This document shows positions 45,380 through 54,168 of a DNA stretch of 64,000 nt, piece after piece. This DNA comes from JAMXLO01 sp963791495 (GTDB lineage Bacteria > Pseudomonadota > Alphaproteobacteria > Acetobacterales > Acetobacteraceae), in the NCBI GenBank assembly GCA_963791495.1, contig CAWBST010000020.1, positions 124,001-188,000 on the forward strand, in the 5' to 3' direction. Position 1 is the stretch's first letter. Each line of letters opens with the position of its first letter. Below the pieces are notes generated by a model that worked only from the letters and a program-made list of their open reading frames with translations, did no database searches and had not been told where the DNA came from. A program made the translations under genes and the position numbers.

Positions 45380-46657
45380 TCATACCAGCTGAATATCCGA
45401 GACCAGCTGTGTGCCCTTCGTCTCGGGGCTGAAGCACATCGCGGCGAAAACCGAGCCGGCGGCGACGGTGGTGCCGATCATCATCGGTATCGCGAAGCCC
45501 ATGTGCCACTCAGTGGCGAAGTATGACAGGACCGGACCCACCAGGCCGCCAAAGATCGCCCCCTGGTGATAGCAGAAACCAGTGGCTGTCGCGCGCACCT
45601 CGGTGGGGAAACGCTCGGACAGATAATGCGGCCATTGCGTGTGCATGCCGCCGCCACCGAAGAAGCCCTGCAAGGTGAAGAACACCACGATCATCGTATA
45701 GTCGGTGGTCAGCAGATAGAGCGGCGCGACCGGGATCGTCACCAGGGCGGTGATCATGAGCGTGGGCCGCCGGCCAAAGCGGTCGGCGACCGCGCCCCAG
45801 AGGATCGCCGAGAGGAAGAACATCAGGCTCTGCAGCATGATCGGTAGCGCGACCATGCCGGTGGGAAGGCCGAGATCCTTTTGCAGGTATGATGGGAACA
45901 TACCGCCGACCGAGTAACCGACGACAAACGCGCTGGCCATCATCCAACACGCCGTGAGCGTATTGGCGAGCATGCTCCGCTTAAAGATGCTGAACAGCGG
46001 CGCACGGAACTCGCGGTTCTCGGCGCGCTGCTTGCGCCGGTTCTCGATCCAGACCTGCGGCTCTTTGACGTATATGCGGATGTAGACGATCAGCAGGGCC
46101 GGCAGCACGCCGATCAGCAACAGGCCACGCCAGCCGATCGAATCATAGAGCAGGGCGTAAGCGGCGCTGGAGAGCAGAGCGCCGAGGCCCCACGAGCCCT
46201 GCAGCACCGAGCCCATGAAGCCACGCGAGCGTTGCGGCCACGTTTCCATCGCCAGTGCGGCACCCGCGGGCCATTCCGCGCCCATGCCGATGCCCAGGGC
46301 CGTGCGGAACAGCAACAGCAACCAAAAGCTCGGCGCGAGACCGGCCAACAGATTGCAGACCGAGAACCAGGCGATCGAGATCATCAACGGCTTCTTGCGG
46401 CCGATCCGGTCGGCGAGCCAGCCGGAGGCGGTGGCGCCGACCAGCCGCATCCATAAAGTGAGGGCGAAGACGATGGCGACCTCGGTCAGCGGCACGCCGA
46501 AGTCCTTGGAAATCGGCACCATCAGCAGCAGGAAAATGGTGAAGTCGAAAGCATCGAGGGTCCACCCGAGCCAAGCGGCGACCCAGGCCAGCCATTGGTC
46601 CTTGGTTGGTTCCTTCCACCATGGAATTGGATGCGTGTTCGCGGTCGCAGCTGACAT
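45380..46657 (-). CDS. MFS transporter (metabolite:H+ symporter type)
   Basis: A 425-aa major facilitator with 12 predicted helices. Family motifs: GWLADRIGRKKPLMISIAWF between helices 2 and 3 and WGAVADRFGRRPTLMITALV between 8 and 9. The general form (WKEPTKDQWLAWVAAWLGWT at the start) matches the sialate/aromatic acid symporter group. It likely imports an organic acid. Transcribed away from the aldolase-TauD-EthD operon, sharing a 410-base upstream region, so it may bring in that pathway's substrate (inference). Confidence 0.9.
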   Translation of the reverse strand: MSAATANTHPIPWWKEPTKDQWLAWVAAWLGWTLDAFDFTIFLLLMVPISKDFGVPLTEVAIVFALTLWMRLVGATASGWLADRIGRKKPLMISIAWFSVCNLLAGLAPSFWLLLLFRTALGIGMGAEWPAGAALAMETWPQRSRGFMGSVLQGSWGLGALLSSAAYALLYDSIGWRGLLLIGVLPALLIVYIRIYVKEPQVWIENRRKQRAENREFRAPLFSIFKRSMLANTLTACWMMASAFVVGYSVGGMFPSYLQKDLGLPTGMVALPIMLQSLMFFLSAILWGAVADRFGRRPTLMITALVTIPVAPLYLLTTDYTMIVVFFTLQGFFGGGGMHTQWPHYLSERFPTEVRATATGFCYHQGAIFGGLVGPVLSYFATEWHMGFAIPMMIGTTVAAGSVFAAMCFSPETKGTQLVSDIQLV

Positions 46658-47069
46658 GAAGCGTTCTCCCTGTTTCTGTCATTTTTCAGAATTCAGGCTT
46701 CGCTTTACGGAGCGACCTCGTCACGCCACGGCGGCGACGGGCTCCCCGCACCGGCATTCAGCAGTGTTGCGTGTATTTAGCATATCACGGGTGACGCTGA
46801 CACATGACGACTTCGGGATCGGCTGTGAAGACGCCGCAACGACATCGCCCACGTGACGGCAAGGACCGAGCTGAGCGCAAGGCAAATGGACTTTCCGGCC
46901 GCGGCTTGGCAATCCAGCGTTTTGTGCGTTGCAGAATTCAGGATCTTTGCATCATCCCCCGGAGTAGGCCCACTTGCGCATAGCTGGGTCGGTGCCCCTC
47001 GATTGATTCAGGCACGCGTTTGAGCGTAATCCGTTCGTGGGCTCAATGAACAACACCAGAGGTGTGACT
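46658..47069. other. Divergent promoter region of MFS and aldolase operon
   Basis: About 410 bases with no gene. An 11-bp direct repeat CAGAATTCAGG occurs at 46687 and 46932; chance or operator cannot be told. Confidence 0.4.
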
Positions 47070-47837
47070 ATGCGACCGAACAAGATCAAGCAGATGTGGC
47101 GTGCCGGTCAATGCGTGACACTCGGCTGGCTTTCCGTGTCCCATGGGTTCACGGCCGAGGTCATGGCGCGTCAGGGCTTCGACGCCCTGTGCGTCGACCT
47201 GCAGCACGGCACCTCTGAACTGAAAGACGTCGGGCCGTTGCTGCAGGCGATCTCGCAAACCGACACAGTCCCGGTCGTGCGGGTTGCATGGAACGAGCCC
47301 GCGACCATCATGAAAGCCCTGGACCTTGGCGCCTACGGCATCATTGTTCCGCTGGTCAATACCGCCGCGGAAGCGGCGATGGCGGTGGCCGCGTGCCGGT
47401 ATCCGCCCGTCGGCATGCGCTCGTCGGGCCCTGTCCGCGCCATGCACTATGGCGGTGCCGACTACGTGGCCCATGCCAACGACGAGATCGTCCTCATGGC
47501 CATGATCGAGACGAAGGAAGGCCTCGCCAACCTCGATGCGATCTGCGCCACGCCCGGCCTCGACGCCGTCTACATCGGTCCAGCCGACCTGTCGTTCGCA
47601 TTGGGTCTGGCCCCGCGCGGCGATAACCCCGACCCGCTCCATCTCGCCACCTGCGACAAGATCCTGGCCGCAGCGCATAAGCACGGCATCAAGTGCGTCA
47701 TGCACTGTGCCAGTGCGGCGTTCGCGGCGGGCGCGGTGAAGCGCGGCTTCGACATGGTGATGCTGACGTCCGATCTATCGTGCATGATCGCCGGCGCGCG
47801 GATGCAGCTCGACGAACTCAAGTCCAAGACGGGCTGA
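47070..47837 (+). CDS. HpcH/HpaI aldolase family protein (second)
   Basis: A 255-aa class II pyruvate aldolase similar to 2-keto-3-deoxy-L-rhamnonate / hydroxy-ketoheptanedioate aldolases: FDALCVDLQHGTSELKDVGP (catalytic region), VVRVAWNEPATIMKALDLGA, GIIVPLVNTAAEAAMAV (metal region), GLDAVYIGPADLSFALGLAP. It starts a plus-strand operon with a TauD-type dioxygenase and an EthD protein. It probably cleaves a hydroxylated keto acid to pyruvate. Confidence 0.88.
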   Translation: MRPNKIKQMWRAGQCVTLGWLSVSHGFTAEVMARQGFDALCVDLQHGTSELKDVGPLLQAISQTDTVPVVRVAWNEPATIMKALDLGAYGIIVPLVNTAAEAAMAVAACRYPPVGMRSSGPVRAMHYGGADYVAHANDEIVLMAMIETKEGLANLDAICATPGLDAVYIGPADLSFALGLAPRGDNPDPLHLATCDKILAAAHKHGIKCVMHCASAAFAAGAVKRGFDMVMLTSDLSCMIAGARMQLDELKSKTG

Positions 47838-47907
47838 GGTTGGCTCCTGGCGTGTGTACGCGTCTTCAGCGCCGCCATTCCTTCCTCTTGCCGACCGAGG
47901 ACCAGCA

Positions 47908-48798
47908 ATGACGTTGACTATCCGCCCGATCGATCCCGTTTCGCGTCCATTCTTCGCCGGCGAGGTGTCCGGCGTGGACATCACGCAGCCGCTGTCCCAC
48001 GCCGATGCTGCGGCCATATCCGCCGGCATGGACCAGTACGCTGTTCTGGTGTTCCACGACCAGCACTTCACCGACGAGACGCAGCTAGCTTTCAGCCGCA
48101 ACTTCGGCGCGTTGGAGCAGGCGACCGGCGATATCGCGCAGGGGCACGAGCGCCGGCTGTCGATGGATGTCAACGACATCTCCAATCTCGACAGGAACGA
48201 CCGGCTGCTGGCGCGCGATGACCGGCGGCGGCTGTTCGGTCTGGGCAACCGGCTATGGCACTCGGACAGTTCGTTCAAGGCGGTGCCGGCGAAGTATTCG
48301 CTGCTGTCGGCGCGGCGCATCCCCTCGGCCGGCGGCAACACGGAGTTCGCCGACATGCGCGCGGCGTACGATGCGCTCGACGACGAGGCGAGAGCCGAGT
48401 GCGAAAACCTGGTCTGCGAGCATAGCCAGCTCTATTCGCGCGCCATTCTCGGTTTCACCGACTTCACCGATGAGGAGCGCCGCAAGTTCGCGCCGGTGAA
48501 GCAGCGCCTGGTGCGCCGCCATCCGGTGACCGGCCGCAGGTCGCTGTATCTGGCATCGCACGCCGGGGCGATCCTCGGCTGGCCGGTGCCCGAGGCGCGC
48601 GCCTTCCTGCGCGATCTGATGGAACATGCAACGCAGCGCCAGTTCATCTATGCGCATGTCTGGCGGCAATGGGACCTGGTGATGTGGGACAACCGCGCGA
48701 CGATGCATCGCGCACGGCCATTCGATAACGCCGAGGCGCGCGACATGCACCGGACGACCGTGGCGTGCGAGATGTCAACGATGGATCAGGCGGCATGA
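47908..48798 (+). CDS. TauD/TfdA-family 2-oxoglutarate dioxygenase
   Basis: Fe(II)/2-oxoglutarate-dependent oxygenase, 296 aa. The facial triad is visible: NRLWHSDSSFKAVPAKYSLL gives H-x-D, and WDNRATMHRARPFD gives the distal His; downstream DMHRTTVA provides the 2-oxoglutarate Arg. It hydroxylates or cleaves a carboxylate or ether compound such as chlorophenoxyacetate, taurine or relatives. The stop overlaps the EthD start (ATGA). Confidence 0.9.
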   Translation: MTLTIRPIDPVSRPFFAGEVSGVDITQPLSHADAAAISAGMDQYAVLVFHDQHFTDETQLAFSRNFGALEQATGDIAQGHERRLSMDVNDISNLDRNDRLLARDDRRRLFGLGNRLWHSDSSFKAVPAKYSLLSARRIPSAGGNTEFADMRAAYDALDDEARAECENLVCEHSQLYSRAILGFTDFTDEERRKFAPVKQRLVRRHPVTGRRSLYLASHAGAILGWPVPEARAFLRDLMEHATQRQFIYAHVWRQWDLVMWDNRATMHRARPFDNAEARDMHRTTVACEMSTMDQAA

Positions 48799-49127
48799 TC
48801 AAGGTTGTTGGCTTGCTGACGCGCAGGCCTGAGATTACCCACGAGCAGTTCGTGGAGCATTGGTTGGAGATACATGGACCGCTGGCGCGAGCTGTGCCCG
48901 GCGTGCGTCGCTATGTGCAGTCGCACATCGTGGGGACACGTACGCGACCGGATATTCCGGAAACCGATGTCGAGGTCGATGGGATTGCGGAACTCTGGTA
49001 TGACGATCAGGAAGCACTTGCGCGGGCTGCCGCGACACCGGAGATGAAGCGGCTGACGGACGACGGGGCGGTCTTCATCGGCCGGATCAAGAGTTACATC
49101 GTCGAAGAGAAGCAGATCATTCCGTAG
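48795..49127 (+). CDS. EthD-family protein
   Basis: A 110-aa ferredoxin-like-fold protein: MIKVVGLLTRRPEITHEQFV, EHWLEIHGPLARAVPGVRRY is the EthD signature. Family members serve ether or alkane degradation and ring-cyclising steps without known catalysis of their own in most cases. Start codon overlaps the dioxygenase stop by 4 bases, showing that the two belong to one pathway. Confidence 0.85.
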   Translation: MIKVVGLLTRRPEITHEQFVEHWLEIHGPLARAVPGVRRYVQSHIVGTRTRPDIPETDVEVDGIAELWYDDQEALARAAATPEMKRLTDDGAVFIGRIKSYIVEEKQIIP

Positions 49128-49150
49128 CGGCGGATGACATGGCCCAAGGC

Positions 49151-49226
49151 GTCATGCCCGCAAACGCGGGCATCCAGCCGATATGATGGCTCGTGAACTG
49201 GATTCCCGCGTTGCGCGGGAATGACG
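49151..49226. repeat. REP-like palindrome (GTCATGCCCGC type)
   Basis: GTCATGCCCGCAAACGCGGGCATCCAG at the left and CTGGATTCCCGCGTTGCGCG-GGAATGAC at the right: each half is a small hairpin and the two halves are inverted around a 20-base spacer. It sits between the convergent EthD and cupin genes, a typical place for such elements. Confidence 0.75.
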
Positions 49227-49246
49227 GCTACGGGCGCCTTGGAGCG

Positions 49247-49771
49247 CTATTCTGCTGCGGGGCTGAGCGTGTCCACCGCCTCGTAGGGGAAGCGCTTCAC
49301 ACGCTCCATGTTCATGCCCTCGATGCGCAGCAGGCGCGTGGAGCCCTCGCGGCGCGGCGAGTGCAGCACGCCGGTATCGTAGAGATACGCGTCGCCTACC
49401 TTCATCGTGTAGTCGCGCACGTGCTTCGCCTTGCCGGGCGTGGTCTCGGTCGGGCGCGCCAGGCAATCCCAGTCGGTCATGATGGTCTCACCGGCGGCCT
49501 GGCCATAGATCGCCCAGGACGGCCCATGATCATGCGGCTTGCTGCCCTTTGCCCCGACATAGCCATGCGCCAGGATGGTGAAGCCCAGCTCCGGATCCTC
49601 AAACAGCACCTGCCGCTCCGGCGTGCCTTCCGGAATGTACTTCGCGACGAAGTCGCCATCCTTCAGCACATCCTTGACCAGCGCGCAGACTGCCTTGCGC
49701 CCCTCGGTGCCTGACTGGCTCTTCAGTGCGTCGCGGCACTTGTCGGCGAATTGTTCGAGTGTGTAGCCCAT
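49247..49771 (-). CDS. Cysteine-dioxygenase-like cupin
   Basis: A 174-aa cupin with metal motif KPHDHGPSWAIYGQAAGE and distal GVLHSPRREGSTRLLRIEGM. The general layout (helical N-terminus then a single cupin barrel) resembles cysteine dioxygenase-like thiol oxygenases, with an HxH pair and a later His. Start at MGYTLEQFADK after GGAGATAACCG. It lies 23 bases downstream of the next uncharacterised gene, so they are coupled. Confidence 0.78.
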   Translation of the reverse strand: MGYTLEQFADKCRDALKSQSGTEGRKAVCALVKDVLKDGDFVAKYIPEGTPERQVLFEDPELGFTILAHGYVGAKGSKPHDHGPSWAIYGQAAGETIMTDWDCLARPTETTPGKAKHVRDYTMKVGDAYLYDTGVLHSPRREGSTRLLRIEGMNMERVKRFPYEAVDTLSPAAE

Positions 49772-49794
49772 CGCGGTTATCTCCTGGGTTCGGT

Positions 49795-50220
49795 TCATTC
49801 GCGGCGATACGGATAGCAATGTGCCCGATCGAGCGGGACATCGAAGTGTTCCGCGAGCGCTTCGATCGCGTCGGCGTGCTGCTTGTAGGGATCGCTGTTG
49901 CCAGGCCCCACGATGATGCAGCCGAATGAACGATCGCGGCGCCCGCCAGGCGGCAGCATGGCCGTGACCAGCGGCGCACCCTCATCATTGCGCAACGTCA
50001 GGAACAGCGGCATCTCGCGCTGGATATGCGCGGTCTTGCCGATATCCTGCTCGATGTAGACCGAGGTCAGCGGACGAAAGCTCTCCGACGCCTTTTCCCA
50101 TTCGCGGCGGAAGTACTTTTCGACGGCATGGCGCATGAGCTCGGACTCCATCACGGCCTCGCCCTCGCTCATCAGCCGGAACCAGGTTCTGTCACCGGGA
50201 GCGTCGCAGATATACTCCAT
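49795..50220 (-). CDS. Uncharacterised protein paired with cupin
   Basis: A 141-aa soluble protein, MEYICDAPGDRTWFRLMSEG, then QREMPLFLTLRNDEGAPLVT and a C-terminal YKQHADAIEALAEHFDVPLD. I do not recognise it. The start was fixed by AGGAAACACA. Only the operon with the cupin hints at its role. Confidence 0.7.
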   Translation of the reverse strand: MEYICDAPGDRTWFRLMSEGEAVMESELMRHAVEKYFRREWEKASESFRPLTSVYIEQDIGKTAHIQREMPLFLTLRNDEGAPLVTAMLPPGGRRDRSFGCIIVGPGNSDPYKQHADAIEALAEHFDVPLDRAHCYPYRRE

Positions 50221-50882
50221 TGTGTTTCCTCCCACCCGGCTTGGATTGACATCCGGCGCCAGCTTAGGATGGAGCGGCGCGACAATCAAACGGACAGGGG
50301 GAGACGCATGGCGGCCAGCGCGGCGCTGGCGCACCGCCTGACCAGAGCGCCAGCCCCGTAACCCACTCATCATGGATCTGCAGCAGATGGCTGCCGATTA
50401 TGACGTCAGCCAGCCATCTGCGGCCGCCAGGTTCATTACGGATCTCTCCGATCAACCCCGCATCCGTCCCAGTCCGCCGTGGGCACGTGCTGCCGGGTGT
50501 GGCGGGTGTCATCCGAAATGTCGGCGTCTGCCACGGCACCCTCGGCGCCCAGGTTGCCCGGTTGCCGCGTCCCACAAGGTCCCGTAATTGTCCTCAGGCA
50601 GGGACACGTAACGGATCGCGCCGGACGAGAATTCCCGCCGGCGTCGGGGCGGCGACGCAAGAAGTCCGTGAGGCTTCGGCCCGCCACAGCATCCCAAAGC
50701 CGACCGGCGACCACCAGTGAGCCAACTGTGCAGCACGGCGCGCTTGGACGCCTTTCGCGGCGATTCCGAGCTTCTCCCCGGCCGAAGGATGTCAGTAGGC
50801 GGAAAGCTGGGCTTCGTGATGGCCACTTGTTGAATACACGTGTCACCGGTCACTATGCTGCGCGGAACGCGGGGGAGATGGC
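50221..50882. other. Long intergenic region with a gene remnant
   Basis: 660 bases without an intact gene. A minus-strand remnant is described separately. Elsewhere I see only shadow frames. Confidence 0.5.
50436..50625 (-). pseudogene. 3' remnant of unidentified gene
   Basis: Two minus-strand frames joined by a one-base shift near 50560 read IRYVSLPEDNYGTLWDAAT and then NLGAEGAVADADISDDTRHT, RQHVPTADWDGCGVDRRDP, stop. Composition is protein-like. No family recognised. Confidence 0.35.
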
Positions 50883-51734
50883 ATGTACGGCAGGTGGTTT
50901 CTTGGCCGCTGCGCGGCAGCACTGATTGCTTTGTCGAGCACGGTCCAGGCTGGGACCCTCGATCAACTCCGGCAGGATAACACCATTCGCATCGCCTACC
51001 GGCGGGATGCTCCGCCATTTTCTTATCAGAACGGCGAAGACAAGCCGACTGGCTTCATCGTAGATCTTTGCCAGGCAGTCACAACGCGGCTTTCGCAGCA
51101 AGTGAATGTGCCGTCGCTGAACGTGAACTATGTGCCGGTCACAGCAGCCGACCGGTTTGACGCAATTCGCCAAGGCAAGGCCGATCTGCTCTGCGAAGCG
51201 ACGACTGTCACCATGGGTCGGCGAAAGCTCATCGGCTTTTCGGTTGATACGTTTGTAGATGGCGCAGGTCTCCTGATCATGGCAGACGGCCCGAAAGACC
51301 TACGGGCGATGGAAGGCCAGGCGATAGGTGTCTTGGCTGGCACAACGACCGAGCAGGCCCTGCGAAACACGCTCTCCGCGTCCGGGATCAATGCGAATGT
51401 CACACTTGCTGCTACGCACGCTGAAGGATTGGCGATGCTGGATTCCGGAAAGGTGAAAGCGTATTTTGCCGATCGGTCGATCCTTTGGGTACTGCAAGCC
51501 AACAGCAAGGCTCCTGGCAATTTGCGTCTTGCCGATGAGTATCTGACGGTCGAGCCGTACGCGCTTGGACTACCAAGGGGAGATGACGACTTTCGGTTGG
51601 AAGTCGATCGCGCGCTTAGCGGCATCTACAGGTCGGGCGAAATACTGCAAATCCTTGGACGCACTTTCGGAGGCGGCTTTCAGCTCAACCCGATATTACA
51701 GAGCCTGTATTTGACATCTGCCATTCCGGAGTGA
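50883..51734 (+). CDS. Periplasmic solute-binding protein, family 3
   Basis: A 283-aa amino-acid-type binding protein. Signal peptide 1-23 (STVQA-G). Family 3 pattern: NTIRIAYRRDAPPFSYQNGE, GFIVDLCQAVTTRLSQQ, RFDAIRQGKADLLCEATTVT and C-terminal ALSGIYRSGEILQILGRTFG. Binds a small polar solute, perhaps an amino acid. No ABC permease or ATPase is adjacent; instead the stop overlaps the start of an AbrB-family membrane protein. Confidence 0.9.
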   Translation: MYGRWFLGRCAAALIALSSTVQAGTLDQLRQDNTIRIAYRRDAPPFSYQNGEDKPTGFIVDLCQAVTTRLSQQVNVPSLNVNYVPVTAADRFDAIRQGKADLLCEATTVTMGRRKLIGFSVDTFVDGAGLLIMADGPKDLRAMEGQAIGVLAGTTTEQALRNTLSASGINANVTLAATHAEGLAMLDSGKVKAYFADRSILWVLQANSKAPGNLRLADEYLTVEPYALGLPRGDDDFRLEVDRALSGIYRSGEILQILGRTFGGGFQLNPILQSLYLTSAIPE

Positions 51735-52924
51735 CGCCGGACCACGAACGTCGGCACGACGGCCGCGATTTCTCCTCGCTCTCCGTGTCGCGCAACGTGT
51801 TCGCTCGCGTTCGGCCATATGGATGGGGCGACGTGAACCACCAGCAATCTTATCGATCCGGCGGCCATCAAGCCGTCGGCAAGCAATGGGCGATACTTGC
51901 CATCATCTCCGGCTTTTTGGCGCTTTGCCTGGAGGCCGTCCGTCTGCCGGCCGCACTTCTCTTGGGGCCAATGATGGCGGCTATCCTGGTTGCGATTGCT
52001 GGCGGCGGGATACGCGTCCCGCATTATTTGGTCCTTATCGCGCAAGCGGTCATCGGCTGCATGATCGCGCGAAGCATTCCACCGACAATAGTCGGAGAAA
52101 TCCTACGAGGCTGGCCCCTGTTCGTCGCCGTCGTCATAGCGGTGATCGCCGCGAGTGGGGCACTTGGGTGGCTGCTCACGCGGTGGCGCGTGCTGCCTGG
52201 CACCACCGCTGTCTGGGGCTCGTCACCGGGCGCGGCGACGGCGATGATGCTGATGGCTGCCGCGTATGGCGCAGACATCCGGCTTGTTGCTTTCATGCAG
52301 TATCTCCGTGTTCTGCTCGTTGCCTTTGCCGCAACCATCCTGGCCCGGTTCCTGACAACGGGAAGTGGCGCTCCGCCGATAAGTTCGCATTGGTTTCCGC
52401 CGATCCACTGGTTGTCCTTCGCCGAGACACTCGCTCTGATTGGATTCGGCACACTGTGCTCACGCCTTCGGAGCATCCCGGCTGCACCGTTGCTGCTGCC
52501 TATCGGCTTGGGCATCGCTCTGCAGGATGCGGGCTTGCTCTCCATCGAACTGCCGCCATGGCTGCTTGTCACCAGCTACGCGATCGTGGGCTGGAGCACT
52601 GGTCTGGGGTTCAATCGTGCGATCCTGCGTCATGCAGCAGCGGCGCTGCCACGGATCCTCGCTTCGATCCTGGTTCTGATGGCAGTGTGTGCTGGCCTCG
52701 CCGCGCTGCTCGTTGTGCTGGCCGGCATCGACCCACTGACGGCCTACCTCGCCACTAGCCCAGGTGGAGCCAACTCGGCGGCGATCATCGCCATCGCCAG
52801 CAACGTCGATGTGGCCTTTGTAATGGCGATGCAGACCACCCGCCTTGTCCTGGTCCTGCTGATTGGCCCTAGCTTGGCAAGTTTCATCGCCGGGCGAGCT
52901 GGTGCTGTGAGGCGGGCTGAGTGA
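51731..52924 (+). CDS. AbrB-family membrane transporter
   Basis: A 397-aa polytopic membrane protein of the AbrB duplication family (COG3180), with two repeated five-helix halves: QAVIGCMIARSIPPTIVGEI then GTTAVWGSSPGAATAMMLMA, and later TSYAIVGWSTGLGFNRAILR then PLTAYLATSPGGANSAAIIA. The paired SPGxA(N/T) motifs are the hallmark. It starts at GTG overlapping the binding protein's stop (GTGA); a GTG at 51833 would remove a non-membrane start. Role is poorly known in the family. Confidence 0.88.
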   Translation: MTPDHERRHDGRDFSSLSVSRNVFARVRPYGWGDVNHQQSYRSGGHQAVGKQWAILAIISGFLALCLEAVRLPAALLLGPMMAAILVAIAGGGIRVPHYLVLIAQAVIGCMIARSIPPTIVGEILRGWPLFVAVVIAVIAASGALGWLLTRWRVLPGTTAVWGSSPGAATAMMLMAAAYGADIRLVAFMQYLRVLLVAFAATILARFLTTGSGAPPISSHWFPPIHWLSFAETLALIGFGTLCSRLRSIPAAPLLLPIGLGIALQDAGLLSIELPPWLLVTSYAIVGWSTGLGFNRAILRHAAAALPRILASILVLMAVCAGLAALLVVLAGIDPLTAYLATSPGGANSAAIIAIASNVDVAFVMAMQTTRLVLVLLIGPSLASFIAGRAGAVRRAE

Positions 52925-53028
52925 CGCCGGCTCGTCAGGCGATCAGTTCGGCTCGCCCGCGTTCACCTTGACGGCAATGGGCCGGCTGCCAAGGTGCTGC
53001 TCGCGATCACGTCAGAAAGGAGATGGTG

Positions 53029-54168
53029 ATGCTGCCCCTGATTCTCTCGTCTGACTCTCACGTGTTCGAACCGCCCGATCTGTGGCAGACCCGCATCGAT
53101 GCGCCGTTCCGCGATCGTGCGCCGCGGATACAGCGGGTCGACGGCGAAGACCAGATCGTGGTCGAGATGGATCAGATACTCTCCGGGATTGGCCTCATCT
53201 CGAACGCCGGCGCGCGCTTCGAGGCCCCCGAGACCATCTCCGCGCATGGGCGCTTTGAAGACGTGCACCGCGGGGGTTACGACCCGGACCAACACCTCAA
53301 GGACATGGACCTCGATGGGGTGGCCGGTGAAGTCGTCTATCCTTCGCAAGGGCTGTTCTACTTCAAGGTTGCGGACACGCCGCTGATGTCCGCCATCTTT
53401 CGCGCGTACAACGACTGGCTCGCCGACTTCTGCCGAACGGATCCCGCCCAACTCAAGGGCATCGCGATGATCAACCTGGACGACGTCCCGGACGGGATCA
53501 AGGAGTTGGAGCGCGCGGCCCGCCTGGGCCTGGCTGGCGCGATGATCACCGAGTATCCGCTCGAGCACCGGCGCTACGACCACTCCGAATACGAGCCGTT
53601 CTGGGCCGCCGCCGCAGCGCTCGACCTGCCACTGAGCCTACACACGGCCACGCGACGCCAGGGCAAGATCCGCGGGGTCGGCGACAAGACGCTGCGCGAC
53701 GCGAGCAGCCGCGCGACGAAGGCGTTCTATCCGGCGCTGTCGATGTGCGATCTGATCTTCTCCGGCGTCTTCGAGCGTCATCCCCGCCTCACATTGGCCA
53801 TCGTGGAGTTCGAGCTGGCGTGGGTACCCCACGTGCTCTCCACCATGGACTACACATACCGTGAGCGCCAAGGCGAGGCGATTTACCGTTTCAAGGACGG
53901 CATGCTCCCGAGCGACTTCTTCCGCCGCAACGTCGTGCTGAGCTTCCAGGAGGACGCCATCGGCATTCGCTTGCGAGACGTTATCGGTGTCGACAACATG
54001 ATGTGGGGTTCGGACTATCCGCACAGCGAGTCGACGTTTCCCCAATCGCGGAAGATCCTGGCGGAGATCCTGGCCGGGGTGCCGGACGACGAACAGGCCA
54101 AGATCGCCGGCGGCAACACCGCCCGCGTCTACAATTTTGATGTGGCGAGGCTGACCGTCCCTGCTTGA
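53029..54168 (+). CDS. Amidohydrolase (ACMSD-like TIM barrel)
   Basis: A 379-aa metal-dependent hydrolase or decarboxylase. Motifs: LILSSDSHVFEPPDLW, YDPDQHLKDMDLDGVAGEVV, LPLSLHTATRRQGKIRG, and MMWGSDYPHSESTFPQSRKI (metal Asp). These enzymes hydrolyse or decarboxylate acids in aromatic and related catabolism. The second ATG is preferred because AAGGAG ends six bases before it. The 3' end overlaps the convergent flavoprotein by 40 bases. Confidence 0.88.
   Translation: MLPLILSSDSHVFEPPDLWQTRIDAPFRDRAPRIQRVDGEDQIVVEMDQILSGIGLISNAGARFEAPETISAHGRFEDVHRGGYDPDQHLKDMDLDGVAGEVVYPSQGLFYFKVADTPLMSAIFRAYNDWLADFCRTDPAQLKGIAMINLDDVPDGIKELERAARLGLAGAMITEYPLEHRRYDHSEYEPFWAAAAALDLPLSLHTATRRQGKIRGVGDKTLRDASSRATKAFYPALSMCDLIFSGVFERHPRLTLAIVEFELAWVPHVLSTMDYTYRERQGEAIYRFKDGMLPSDFFRRNVVLSFQEDAIGIRLRDVIGVDNMMWGSDYPHSESTFPQSRKILAEILAGVPDDEQAKIAGGNTARVYNFDVARLTVPA

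Noticed and set aside
46687..46942. 11-bp direct repeat CAGAATTCAGG in the MFS/aldolase gap
   Set aside because: Short, 245 bp apart and not palindromic; could be chance.
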